A DNA stretch of 64,000 nt from Dirofilaria immitis (Eukaryota > Nematoda > Chromadorea > Rhabditida > Onchocercidae): the NCBI GenBank assembly GCA_024305405.1, contig JAKNDB010000098.1, forward strand, positions 4,025,501 to 4,089,500, written 5' to 3'. Numbering within the stretch: position 1 is the stretch's first letter; each line of letters opens with the position of its first letter. Under the pieces are notes generated by a model, which was given only the letters and a program-made list of their open reading frames with translations, had not been told where the DNA came from and made no database searches. The position numbers and the translations under genes were made by a program. Shown here one piece after another: positions 38,905 to 49,005 of this stretch.

Positions 38905-39572
38905 CAAACATAAATTATTAATCGGTAAGAAATTTGTAATAAATATAACATATCATATTTATTACTAAAAATAATATTTAATCGAGAAATATTCTAATTA
39001 ATTTCAAATTTTAAATTAAAATAAATAAATTGTTTTCTGATATAAACAAAAAATGCTATTAATAAATTAATTATTATAATAATTTTATTTTACCAAAACT
39101 AATTATTATTGTATTTTAAATTGAAAATGCTAATTTAAATTAATTATTTTAATTTTTTATTTCGAAATTTAATTTAATTTCCGATTATTGTCGAAGTTTT
39201 TTTGCTAAGTATATCAAAATTATCTATTTGTTAAAATATTTTTCGGCAATTTTTCGTTTTTCCTTTTTTGCAGCAAAAAAGAAAAAGATCTTTTGAGAGA
39301 TAGGGAAAAATTGATTTAAATAAAAGAAAGATAAGATAAGTGATATGAAAATATCATGGAGAAATGAGAGATATTTTAATATCATATCTCAGTGAGTTTA
39401 ATAATAAATAACTCCCATATCATATATATCATTTATCAAATATTGTAAATACTAAAATAAGTTTTTATCAATTTATCAAATCTTTAAACTTTTTTCGTAT
39501 CATACCACTTTCCAATGTTCAATTTCATAGCAAAACATTTTTTTAAGAAAAAGTTTTTTTTATGATAATTTT

Positions 39573-39608
39573 GAAATTTGCGAATGTAAAAGTTTATTCG
39601 CAAATTTC
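39573..39608. repeat. Perfect 13-bp inverted repeat
   Basis: gaaatttgcgaat (39573-39585) pairs exactly with attcgcaaatttc (39596-39608) over a 10-nt loop. Confidence 0.9.
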
Positions 39609-41039
39609 GTAAAAATTAAATAAAAATAAATTTATTTAATTTCAAATAAAATTTTAAATATAAAATTAAATAATTTCTGTATAAATTTTTTTTTGTTTTA
39701 TAAATATTTTACATAAATTTTAATATAAATTAAAGAAATATAAAATTTAAGCAAATTTATAAAATGTTTTTTTTTCATTTTTGAATGAAAGTTAAGAAAA
39801 AAACAAATTATCTTTTCTAAATTATCAAGTATTTTTTTAAAAATTTTCTTTGATGCTTATCAGAAATGATTTAAAAGCCTAAAAAAATTGATTGTATCCG
39901 TTAAAACACAATTTTTGATCAAAATTTCGTTTACAATTAGCTTATCTGCAAGATTAGAATTTGATGATAACATTTATCAGTTTTGTCATCATTTCTTTTT
40001 AGCAACAAACATCGTTTATCATCTAATGCTCTAATATGATATTCGTATAAAAATTAAAACTTTTCTTTTTAAATTTCTTTTTCGTAATTATTTTAAAACA
40101 TAAAAATATTATTTTATCATAAATGATTATCAGTAATTGAATAATTTACTGATATGATATGTATTATAACAATTGTTTGATGCAATTAAAGTTATGAAAA
40201 ATGTTTATTAAAAGTCCATTAATTATTTTTTAGAAAATTATGTATAATTTAATAAACAAAAAATTACAAAATATTATATTATTGAAATTATTCTATCAAA
40301 CTTTTAATTCAATTCTTTTTAGAGATTTGATAAAGAAATAAATAAACAATTTTTATTTAAAATAATCCACGTTGTTTGCAAAAAAACAAACAAAGTTATA
40401 GAAAAAAGTAAATAAATTAATTGTCTTATGGCAAGAAATATTGTAAACAAATAACAAATATTTTTAAAATTTGTTTATTAATTTTATAATAAATAAATAA
40501 ATAAAAATAAAAGTTATTAATTTATTTCCGATATGATTTAAAACTTTTTGCATATGTTATTGTCTAATTAAATGTTTATTATGCTTATATTAAATTTAAA
40601 ATTAAAATATATTAACTTATATTAAATTAACAACAATTAAAAGAATATCAAATATTCGTTTTTTGCTAATTGAAAATTTCATACCTTATTTCAGGTCATA
40701 GGTTAAAAATTTTTTCTTTTTTGGAAGCATATGAATGAAAAATATGTTTATTAGATAATGAAAAGAAAGAGAAGGGTCATTAGGATTGTTTACACATATT
40801 TCTTCGAAGGGTCATGTTGTTTACTTATATTTATTTGTTAATATAATTTTAAAGGATTGATTAATGAAAAAAAAGCCAACGAATAATATAATATAATTTA
40901 TTATTGGTACATTTTAATTGGAACAATAATTAAGTTTATTTAAGAAAAGCGGAATAATTATTAGCCTTTTATCATTGAAACGAATTCATTAAAATATTTA
41001 TTTTATTCACTCTCTGCTCAATAATATTTGTAACAAATA

Positions 41040-41372
41040 TTATTTACAAATATCATTTCCAATATATTAATAATAATTTGAAATGAAATGAATTTATTTA
41101 CAAATATAATTTCCAATATATTAATAATAATTTGAAATGAATGAAATGAATTTATTTACAAATATAATTTCCAATATATTAATAATAATTTGAAATGAAT
41201 GAAATGAATTTATTTACAAATATAATTTCCAATATATTAATAATAATTTGAAATGAAATGAATTTATTTACAAATATAATTTCCAATATATTAATAATAA
41301 TTTGAAATGAATGAAATGAATTTATTTACAAATATCATTTCCAATATATTAATAATAATTTGAAATGAAACA
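41040..41372. repeat. 54/58-bp tandem array, 6 copies
   Basis: ttccaatatattaataataa recurs at 41057, 41111, 41169, 41227, 41281 and 41339. Spacings are 54, 58, 58, 54 and 58 bp, the 4-bp difference being one or two GAAT units in gaaatgaat(gaaat)g. The first and last copies share aatatcattt where the inner ones have aatataattt. Confidence 0.95.
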
Positions 41373-42089
41373 AATTTATTAAGAACAATTAAATTTTTCT
41401 ATTTGTAAAATAAATTAATTATTCATTATCAATTTTTATGATAAATTATTTAAAAGTTATTTTGTAATATAAAATATGAATGTGAAATGGAATATAATAC
41501 TAAGTTTTGTGACAAATAAAGTTAATTAAAAGTTATTTGAGAATCTTTTAAGGATAATTACAATAATAAATTAATATAAGATATAAATATGTAATTGAAT
41601 ATAATAATCGGATAAATGATAAATAATTTAAAATTTTATTAATTTTAGGAAAAAGTGAACAAATGAATACAACTAATTAATGGGATTTATTTAAACTAAG
41701 TGATAATAAAGTTATGAGCATTAGTGATAGCAATTTGATAAAAGGAAAAGTTAAAAATATGACGAAGGAATTTTGAATAATTAGCAAATATTTTAAAATA
41801 ATATACAAATATTAAATGAAAATGTAAAATGAAAATTTCGTTTTAATTTTAATAAATATTTGCTTATTTAAATGAAATCTTTTTTGAAACTTTTCATATC
41901 AATTGACTGATATATTATTATCATCCGAGATAACCTTTGATCTTCGAAATTTTAATTGTTAACTTTAATTATCAACAATATTTATTTATCGTAAGTTGTG
42001 CTATATTTTTTCTTTAGAATGTTATAATTATTTATGACATCCTATGTTATCGATTTTGCGAAGAGTTTGTAATTAATTATTATAAATTT

Positions 42090-42460
42090 TATATTCTATT
42101 CCATTTCTGTACTATTCTGTTTCATATCTTTTAATTTGAAACATATTCTCTGCCATTTTTATACCATTTTATTTTATATCTTTTAACTTAAAATACATTC
42201 TCTTCCATTTCTATACTATTTTATTTTATACCTTCTAATCTAAAATATATTCTCTTCCATTTCTATATCACTTTATTTTATACCTTTTAATTTAAAATAT
42301 ATTCTCTTCCATTTCTATGCCATTTTATTTTATACCTTTTAATTTAAAATATATCCTCTTCCATTTCTATACCATTTTATTTTATACCTTTTAATTTAAA
42401 ATATATCCTGTTCCATTTCTATACTATTTTATTTTATACCTTTTAATTTAAAATTTTTAG
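42090..42460. repeat. 52-bp tandem array, 7 copies, close to exon 2
   Basis: ccattt(c/t)tat recurs at 42101, 42152, 42204, 42257, 42309, 42361 and 42413 (51-53 bp apart). Each unit continues with accattttattttatacc and ttttaatttaaaatatat. Later copies are more alike than the first two. The array ends about 125 bp before exon 2 and is T-rich on the sense strand. Confidence 0.95.
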
Positions 42461-42584
42461 TTTTTTAAAGAAATTCCAATAAAAAGTTTTAAAAATATTT
42501 TTTATTTGGTAGAATATCATTCCAATTACTGAAGGAAATTAAATTAGAATTGAAATAAATGAATTTGAATGAAATTATTTATAG

Positions 42585-42699
42585 ATTTATACAGAATGGG
42601 TAAATCGACATTTGATACGATATGGTAGAGAACCAATCAATGATCTTACGAACGATTTACGTGAACCACTCAAACTTGCGATACTTCTACAAGCAATCA
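42585..42699 (+). CDS. Exon 2: N-terminal half of calponin-homology domain
   Basis: Encodes 38 residues plus one base (phase 1) between an attatttatag acceptor and an ATCA|GTAAAT donor. Reading from the first base gives IYTEWVNRHL, then REPINDLTNDL and LKLAILLQAI. In CH domains (actin or adaptor binding modules of about 100 residues) helix A carries a W-(V/A)-N-x-(H/Y)-L core and helix C follows the pattern D-L-x-D-L-x-D-G-x-x-L-x-x-L. Both are visible, except that the usual D-G is replaced by E-P. The IYT-W-N spelling is closer to navigator proteins (IYTDWANHYL) than to spectrin or plakin CH domains (FTKWVN). The other two frames have early stops. G+C is about twice that of the flanking intron. 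CH assignment is firm; navigator is a family-level inference. Confidence 0.85.
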
Positions 42700-44329
42700 G
42701 TAAATTCTAAACTTTTTTGTTTATAACTTTTTGAAAAATTAAGAAAAATATTTAAAGAAAAATTTGAAAATTAATAATAATTCAATTGACATTTGCAGCT
42801 GTAATTATTTGGGAATAAAAAATTGTGACAATTTAATAATTTATTATTATAATATTAATAATAAGAATAAAATATAAATTTATTATTTTTGCGAATTATC
42901 AATTTTGCTTGTTGCGACAATTTTCGCATTTCTTCTAGATCAAATCTTTTGCGTTTTAATCTAATTTTCATAATTCCGATTTAATGCTTCAACAATCAGC
43001 CAATCATTAGTTAAGTTGAATGATTGCATCTTATTTAATTTTATAATTAAATTTATTTGCTTAATCTTCAATTCTCGATAATACGGCCTTTAATTAATCA
43101 CTTCTGATCAACTTCTTCGATCAATTCTATTTTAACATTATTGAATCAAAATTGGGAATCATTTTATAATTTTCAATTTATTTACTATTTCTATTTTCAA
43201 TTTCCAATTTTTGTCATAAAGAAAGTTTTTAAAATTAAATTAAATTTGATCGATTAAAATTTAAAATCAATTTGTATGTATGAAATTATATTCTACCAAA
43301 TTGAACATATTTAGATAAATTGATAAAATGATTAGGCATAAATTGGATAATTGAAATATTCTCTTGGGATAATTCATAAAATGGATGGAATAATATTTTC
43401 AATTAAACATTTTGAAATTATCTTCTATTCATTTCAATTTAAATTTTAATAAATATTATTCATTTATTTCTATTTTATATTTAATTTTAGAAATAAATTC
43501 AATTCAATTTAATATTTTTAAAAATGAAATCTTTTACTTTTTAGGTAAAATAATAATTCTAAGGTTTTTTTCTCCAAGTTTATTTTCATTTTAGCAAAAG
43601 TTTTAGATAAAAGCTTATCTTTAATAAGGCATAAAGTTAATATATTCTTTCATTATCGCTTAGGCTTTTTTCCAAGTTTATTTTCATTTTAGGAAAAATT
43701 TTAGATAAAAGTTTACTTGTGATAAAACATGAAATTAGAATATTCTTTTGTTTATTCTTCTTATATCGCATTAGAAATTTCGAGAATTATTCATTGATAA
43801 ATTAACTTTTTCCTTTATGCAAATTTTGATAACATTTTCTCTCTTCGTATTAATCATCGTAGATTATTTAAAGAAATTTAAAGAAAATTTTATGCAAATT
43901 TTTACACTGTATGAAATTTATATGTGATATAGTAATTGATAAGTTTAATTATTTTTGATTACTCTTACATTAAGCATTAATTGTTATTGTATGAGAAAGG
44001 AATTGATTATTTGTACTTATTGTTTATTTGTCCAATAAATTAATTTATATATTTTAATTAATAATTATACTATCGCATTTTATTATTTATATTATTATAA
44101 TTTTATTTGCCATCCATTAATTTAATCCTTTATTCTTTTAAGCTTTATCAGTACATTATAAAAAGTCTTTATTGATTATTATCAATCATCTAATCATAAA
44201 TGATAGTTAAATGAACAAAGTTTAGAATATATTATTTCAAAATATTAATTCAATTCTAAAAAGTTTTTTCATATCGAAATCTTAATACTGATAACAATTA
44301 AATGCATTATACTAAAATTATTATTTCAG
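42700..44329 (+). other. Intron 2 of CH-domain gene (1630 bp)
   Basis: GTAAAT donor and attatttcag acceptor. It contains a two-copy duplication (about 43566-43745: ccaagtttattttcatttta(g) then ttttagataaaa) and, near 42885-42935, tgcga/tcgca words in inverted orientation. The frame at 43412-43594 has no domain and is not called. Confidence 0.7.
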
Positions 44330-44394
44330 CTTTCGATTGTGTTCCTGCTGCTGAAGAACGAATTAATGCTGCAATTAATGAGAATATAGAACCG
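44330..44394 (+). CDS. Exon 3: middle of calponin-homology domain
   Basis: 65 nt, entered in phase 1 (A from exon 2 plus CT gives Thr) and left in phase 0, between ttatttcag and CCG|GTATGA. The peptide is T-FDCVPAAEERINAAINENIEP. It corresponds to the loop and short helix between helix C and the final helices of a CH domain, where navigator proteins have a stretch of similar length (about 25 residues) ending ..IENxxxCL. The codon-rich G+C (GTT CCT GCT GCT GAA GAA CGA) ends exactly at the splice sites. The phase match on both sides with exons found independently is the best evidence that it is real. An 18-bp word repeated at 63747 begins at intron position +4. Confidence 0.85.
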
Positions 44395-44397
44395 GTA

Positions 44398-44415
44398 TGA
44401 ACTTTGACCTTTCAT
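44398..44415 (-). promoter_or_regulatory. DR1-type nuclear-receptor site (candidate), copy 1
   Basis: tgaactttgacctttcat. The reverse complement contains AGGTCA-A-AGTTCA, a direct repeat of the nuclear-receptor half-site with one-base spacing, the layout bound by HNF4 and RXR-type receptors. It lies 4-21 bases into intron 3, directly after the donor. An identical 18-mer is found at 63747-63764. Function is inferred from the motif alone. Confidence 0.35.
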
Positions 44416-45538
44416 TTAAAATTAAAATTATTACTAATTAACGAAAAAATAAATTATTTCCTGAAATTATTTGGCCCTTAATAATAACAATCAGAATTGA
44501 ACATTTTTAAATATAAAATTATTTAATTAATTAAATAATGTAACAATAAGAATTAAAAGGTCGAGAAACTCATTTTTCTCGACAAAAACTTTAAATAATA
44601 TTAATGAATTGTATGGCAAATTATTGCATTCATTTATTGAAATTTTTTCATTTCCTCTTTATAAATATAATTTGTTTATTAAGTAATTAATTTTTTAAAT
44701 ATATTTTAAAATAAATTATTATTAAGTAATAATAATAATAATAATATTTTAATATCTAATAAAAATTAGAAAAATAAGTGAGCGATAAGTAAAATATTTT
44801 TATTTTAAAATTTCAAAAATTTTATTTTACAGTAAATAAAATATCAAAAAATTTAAAAAATTAAAAAATGAATAAAAAAACTTGGAAAGAAATTTTTGAA
44901 ACAGAAATTAATCAGAAATTATCAACAATTGATCATAAAGTGAAAATATTAGAAGTTGTAATCACAAATTGAAATTATTAGAAATTGTAATTATAAATCG
45001 AAATTATCCGAAATTATCGTAAGTTGAAATTATTACAAATTATAGCCATAAATTCAAATTATCAATAATAAATATCAGAAATTATCAATAATAACTTAAA
45101 ACTGTCGAAAATTATTGATCGATCATAAATTGATCAATCATAAATTTAATTTTTTTAAAAAAATTATTTTACACATAAAATTATTTACAAAATATATATT
45201 GTTTACAAAGAATGAAAATAACTATAAAATTGTTTATTTTATTTTGACATTATAATAAATGAATATTTTAATCAAATATTTAAAATAATATGTTAAAGAT
45301 GATGAACACCTGTTGCATTATTTTAATATTTTTAGCCGCCTATTTTAAACAAATTTCATTTTTATTTTTTTACTTTCTTGAAATTGTTGTTGGTTTGTTT
45401 ATTTGAATAAACATTGATAAATCAATAATAGTAATATGTATATTTATATATTTGATAATATGCGAAATTAAACTTTCGATTGATCGGCGTCATTTATCTT
45501 TGAGATATTTACAATATAAACGTATCGCTGAGAGAGAA

Positions 45539-45562
45539 TATATCGCAAATTGTTGTGCGATA
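45539..45562. repeat. Inverted repeat ATATCGCA / TGCGATAT
   Basis: 8-bp perfect arms with an 8-nt loop, inside intron 3. Confidence 0.75.
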
Positions 45563-47744
45563 TTTTGAGTTGGTATTTCTAATTTTTATGCTTATTTTTA
45601 AATAATTTTCATTTTTACTATTCAAATAATAATTTTTACTTCATTTTTTTATGCCGCAGATTGATGAAAGTAGCGAAATCGCTAAAAGTTTATAAATTGA
45701 AATTATGCAAGAAAAAGCTTTTTATAATTTAAAGTTAAAAATTAAATTTGAATTGAAAAACTTAATTAAAATTATTTGATTTTTATTAACAACGAATATA
45801 TTTTAAGTATTATTTTGCTTCTTCATGAAATAATTGTCTTCTTCATTTAGTATCATTTTATTTTTACTATTAATTGAAATTGCTTCAAATACTAAAGGAA
45901 TTAATATCAATAATTGAATTCAATATTTAATATTGATATGATTAATTCTATTCGAATTATTTTGTAATCCATTCAATTGCCGTATTCCAATTTTATTTCA
46001 TTTTTCCATTTCTATTTTTCTATTCATAAAATGAATCAAATTATTTTAAAATTCAGTTCACAAAGTTAATTGGAACTTTTTTCTTCTCTTTCTCAAAGCT
46101 AAAAATATTTCGATCAAAGTTTGAAACAAAAGAAAAAGTATTACATCGTAAATTTTTATTACATTTTAAAAGAATTTAAGAATGATTTTGTCAGTTTTAA
46201 AGATAAGCAATTGTTAGGATAATATTCTATCTTAAAAGTATTTTGTTGATAATAAATTAGTCGGAAGTTTATCACTTTAAATAGTCAACTTTTCACTTAC
46301 TATCACAAGTTCATTTAGATACTTCTTTGATTTTATTAAATTAGCCAAAATTACTTCGAATTATTCGATATGATAAGTTTATTTTTTTAAATTTTTATTT
46401 TAACTTTTCAAATTCTGTCAAAATATTTTACTTCAATTCTTATATGTGTATGCAAAATATGTTTATATGATTCAAATGTTATATATGATTTATCATTTTA
46501 TCATTTCTGATAAAAAAATAATTCTTAAAATTCTTATAGTAATATTAGTGTTATAGTAATTTTTTGAAACTAAGACTTACTGATAAAGAATTGATAATGG
46601 ATCAACATATAACTAGCATGCTTGATATTTTGAAATGAGTGATAAACAATAACAACAAAACAAATAAAACATTATGAAAATGAACCAACAATTTAAAATC
46701 AATAAATTAATAAGAATCGATAAATCGATTTCGTATATATTTAAATTAAAGTAATTAATTTCTTTTCTTATTTCTTAAACTCTTCATTTTCTATACAGCA
46801 ATTTTACCATATAAAATCAGGTAGTAGTCTTATTTTATCAATAAATAGACCTTTTATCTTTAAGTTTTTCGATTGATAAAAATTTTAATTACGAAACTTT
46901 TTTTGGTAATTTTAATGAAAATTTTATTTTGAATTAAAAGATTGATATTAATAATAGTATTTGAATAATTTTAAATTTCTATTATTATTCATTTAATTAT
47001 TCTAAGCTTTAAGCTGTCAAGTTGTGATAAGTTTGTTTATTTGCATAGAAAGTTTTTGCTCACTCCTTTTCTTCCGTATCATTTCATACCCATATAATTA
47101 GTATTACTAGCTAATTAGCAATTTTAACTATCATCCATCGAATATTCTTTCATTTTGCTTTTTCTCGACTTTAATAGATGATGATGGCAAAAGAAGCTTT
47201 TTTTTTCTCTTTTCTAAAACTATTTATTAAAAATAAATAAAACTTTTTGAAATTAAATTAATAAAATTCTTTTAATCTTTTCTTGCTATAATATAAAAAA
47301 TTTTGCTATAAATATTCAACGAATGATAAGATCAAATTATCATTTCTTTTTTTTATTTTTAGAAAATTCTCATAAATTATCAAATGTTAATTCATAAATA
47401 ATAAACTAAAAATTCTTAAAATAATTATCGCAAATTCTTTCAAAAATTTATTGCTATTATTAATTGCTAAAACTAACAATCAAATTGTTTCGATTTTTAA
47501 ATTTGCCAAAAATTTTTTGACAAATTTAAAATTTGCAAAAATTTTTATTAATTTTTACGACGGAAGTAATAAATTTTGTTAGAAAACATTTTGACTCATC
47601 GATTTATCATCCAAATACCTTTATGAATCATTTCGCATTTATTTATTTCTTTTTTATATAAAAATTTTTTATCATTTCAAATTGATTCATTTCAATTATT
47701 TTAAATTAGCAAAAGAGAAAAAGAAATCGCAAAGTATTTATTTA

Positions 47745-47776
47745 AAAATTGTCGCAAATTTTTTTGCGACAATTTT
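47745..47776. repeat. Perfect 14-bp inverted repeat
   Basis: aaaattgtcgcaaa (47745-47758), tttt, tttgcgacaatttt (47763-47776). The arms share the TCGCAA/TTGCGA core with the hairpins at 38890 and 39573. Confidence 0.9.
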
Positions 47777-47914
47777 AATTTTATGAACAATTTATTAAAG
47801 TTTATTTAATTTAGTACTAATTAATTTAATTTAACCTAAAATACAGAATAGCTATACGAGAAATTTTTAATTAAAAAATAATTTAAAATTCAATATAATT
47901 AATTATGATGTTAT

Positions 47915-48155
47915 TTTATCATTAATTCATATACTTATCATATGCAGGCTTATTTTATCATTAATTCATATACTTATCATATGCAGGCTTATTTAATCAT
48001 TAATTCATATACTTATCATATGCAGGCTTATTTTCATACACTTATCATATGCAGGCTTATTGTATCATTAATTCATATATTTATCGTATGTAAACTTATT
48101 TTATCATTAATTCATATACTTATCATATGCAGGCTTATTTTATCATTAATCAAAT
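47915..48155. repeat. 39-bp tandem array, about 6 copies
   Basis: caggcttatt recurs at 47945, 47984, 48023, 48052 and 48130, with a diverged copy (gtaaactt) between the last two. One unit has lost about 10 bp. The unit reads ttaattcatatacttatcat then atgcaggctt. Because 39 is 13 codons, the plus frame 47942-48223 shows a repeated MQAYFIINSYTYH peptide before slipping frame. I treat it as a minisatellite. Confidence 0.9.
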
Positions 48156-48932
48156 TTGATAAAAGAAGAAGCCAAAAAAAAGTGTCAAAGGTGAATGGTA
48201 AAATTTTTCAACGCATTAATTAATCAATTTCTTGTCAAATATGCCCCATTTATCATTTCTATAATCAGACATAACTGAAGGAACGATTTGCGTAATTCGC
48301 TTGCGATAAATTACGACATATTTAACTCTTAGCTTTTGTAACGAAAAAAAAGTTTATCATTTTTAGAAGAATTTTCCCAAACTTATAATTTGATTAGATA
48401 AGCAAAAAAGAAAATTTATATTATCATTTGATATAATTACTATTATTTTTGCAATTATTTTTAATATAAAATAATGAATTACTAATTTTTTAATTTAAAT
48501 ATTATCATTTCAAATTCAATTATTTAATATAAAATAACGAATTTATATCATTCATCATTAATTATTACCAATTCGCTTTTCATTAATTATTGCTATTTTA
48601 ATCAAATTATTTGTTTATTTGGTCTATGAAATAATATAAATATTTCAATATCGATTGATTGAATTTAAGTAATGTATTTTAATATTTGTATTTTTAATTG
48701 TTATTTAAAATAATTTTTATCATTTCTAAATATAATCATTTAGTAAAGAATTAGTAAATTGATATGAGGCATTTTTAATTTAATTATTTGATTATTCTGT
48801 TTATAGTGTAATTTTAAATAATTTTTTTATCATTTTTATGAGTAATCTATTAATGAATTTGAATCTGTATATTTTGTCATTTACCAAATTTAAATATTAT
48901 CATATCAATTACAATTATTCAATCAATTATAG

Positions 48933-49005
48933 GCTGAAATTATTGCTGCATGTTTACAATTTGTTGCATCATTAAATATCGATATATCAAAGGTTGCTAT
49001 TAATG
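48933..49005 (+). CDS. Exon 4: C-terminal part of calponin-homology domain
   Basis: 73 nt, entered in phase 0 after caattatag and left in phase 1 at AATG|GTAAGT, a near-consensus donor. The peptide is AEIIAACLQFV followed by ASLNIDISKVAIN. It matches the CH helix that in navigator proteins reads ..ENxxxCLxFLxxxGINI..: the Cys-Leu-x-Phe-(Val/Leu) core and the hydrophobic NIDI are in register. With exons 1-4 the protein so far is 95 residues. The terminal GN(L/P)xxIL segment of a complete CH domain is still missing and should lie in the next exon. I could not find a clear GN-L-x-A-I-L exon before the window ends. Confidence 0.85.

Larger units (their letters stand above)
33633..42584 (+). other. 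Intron 1 of CH-domain gene (8952 bp)
   Basis: Opens GTTTGT and closes ttatttatag. Just inside the donor is an atcgatcgatcaatcgatca-type palindromic patch (33655-33674). Further in are the 10-bp repeat (34817-34880), a G+C-richer island (35555-35745) whose open frames on both strands I could not assign, a TCCA array (37409-37540), hairpins at 38890 and 39573, and two minisatellites (41040-41372, 42090-42460). No internal exon is supported. Confidence 0.5.
44395..48932 (+). other. Intron 3 of CH-domain gene (4538 bp)
   Basis: GTATGA donor and caattatag acceptor. It carries loosely repeated aaattgtaatcacaaattg-type words (44940-45090), a G+C-richer patch (45475-45565) with a 33-codon open frame and an atatcgca/tgcgatat hairpin, a 14-bp hairpin at 47745 and the 39-bp array at 47915-48155. 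No additional exon is supported. Confidence 0.65.

Noticed and set aside
45470..45565. 33-codon open frame in intron 3 as an extra CH-domain exon
   Set aside because: Exons 3 and 4 already join in phase and in register with the CH pattern, and the patch lacks good splice sites.
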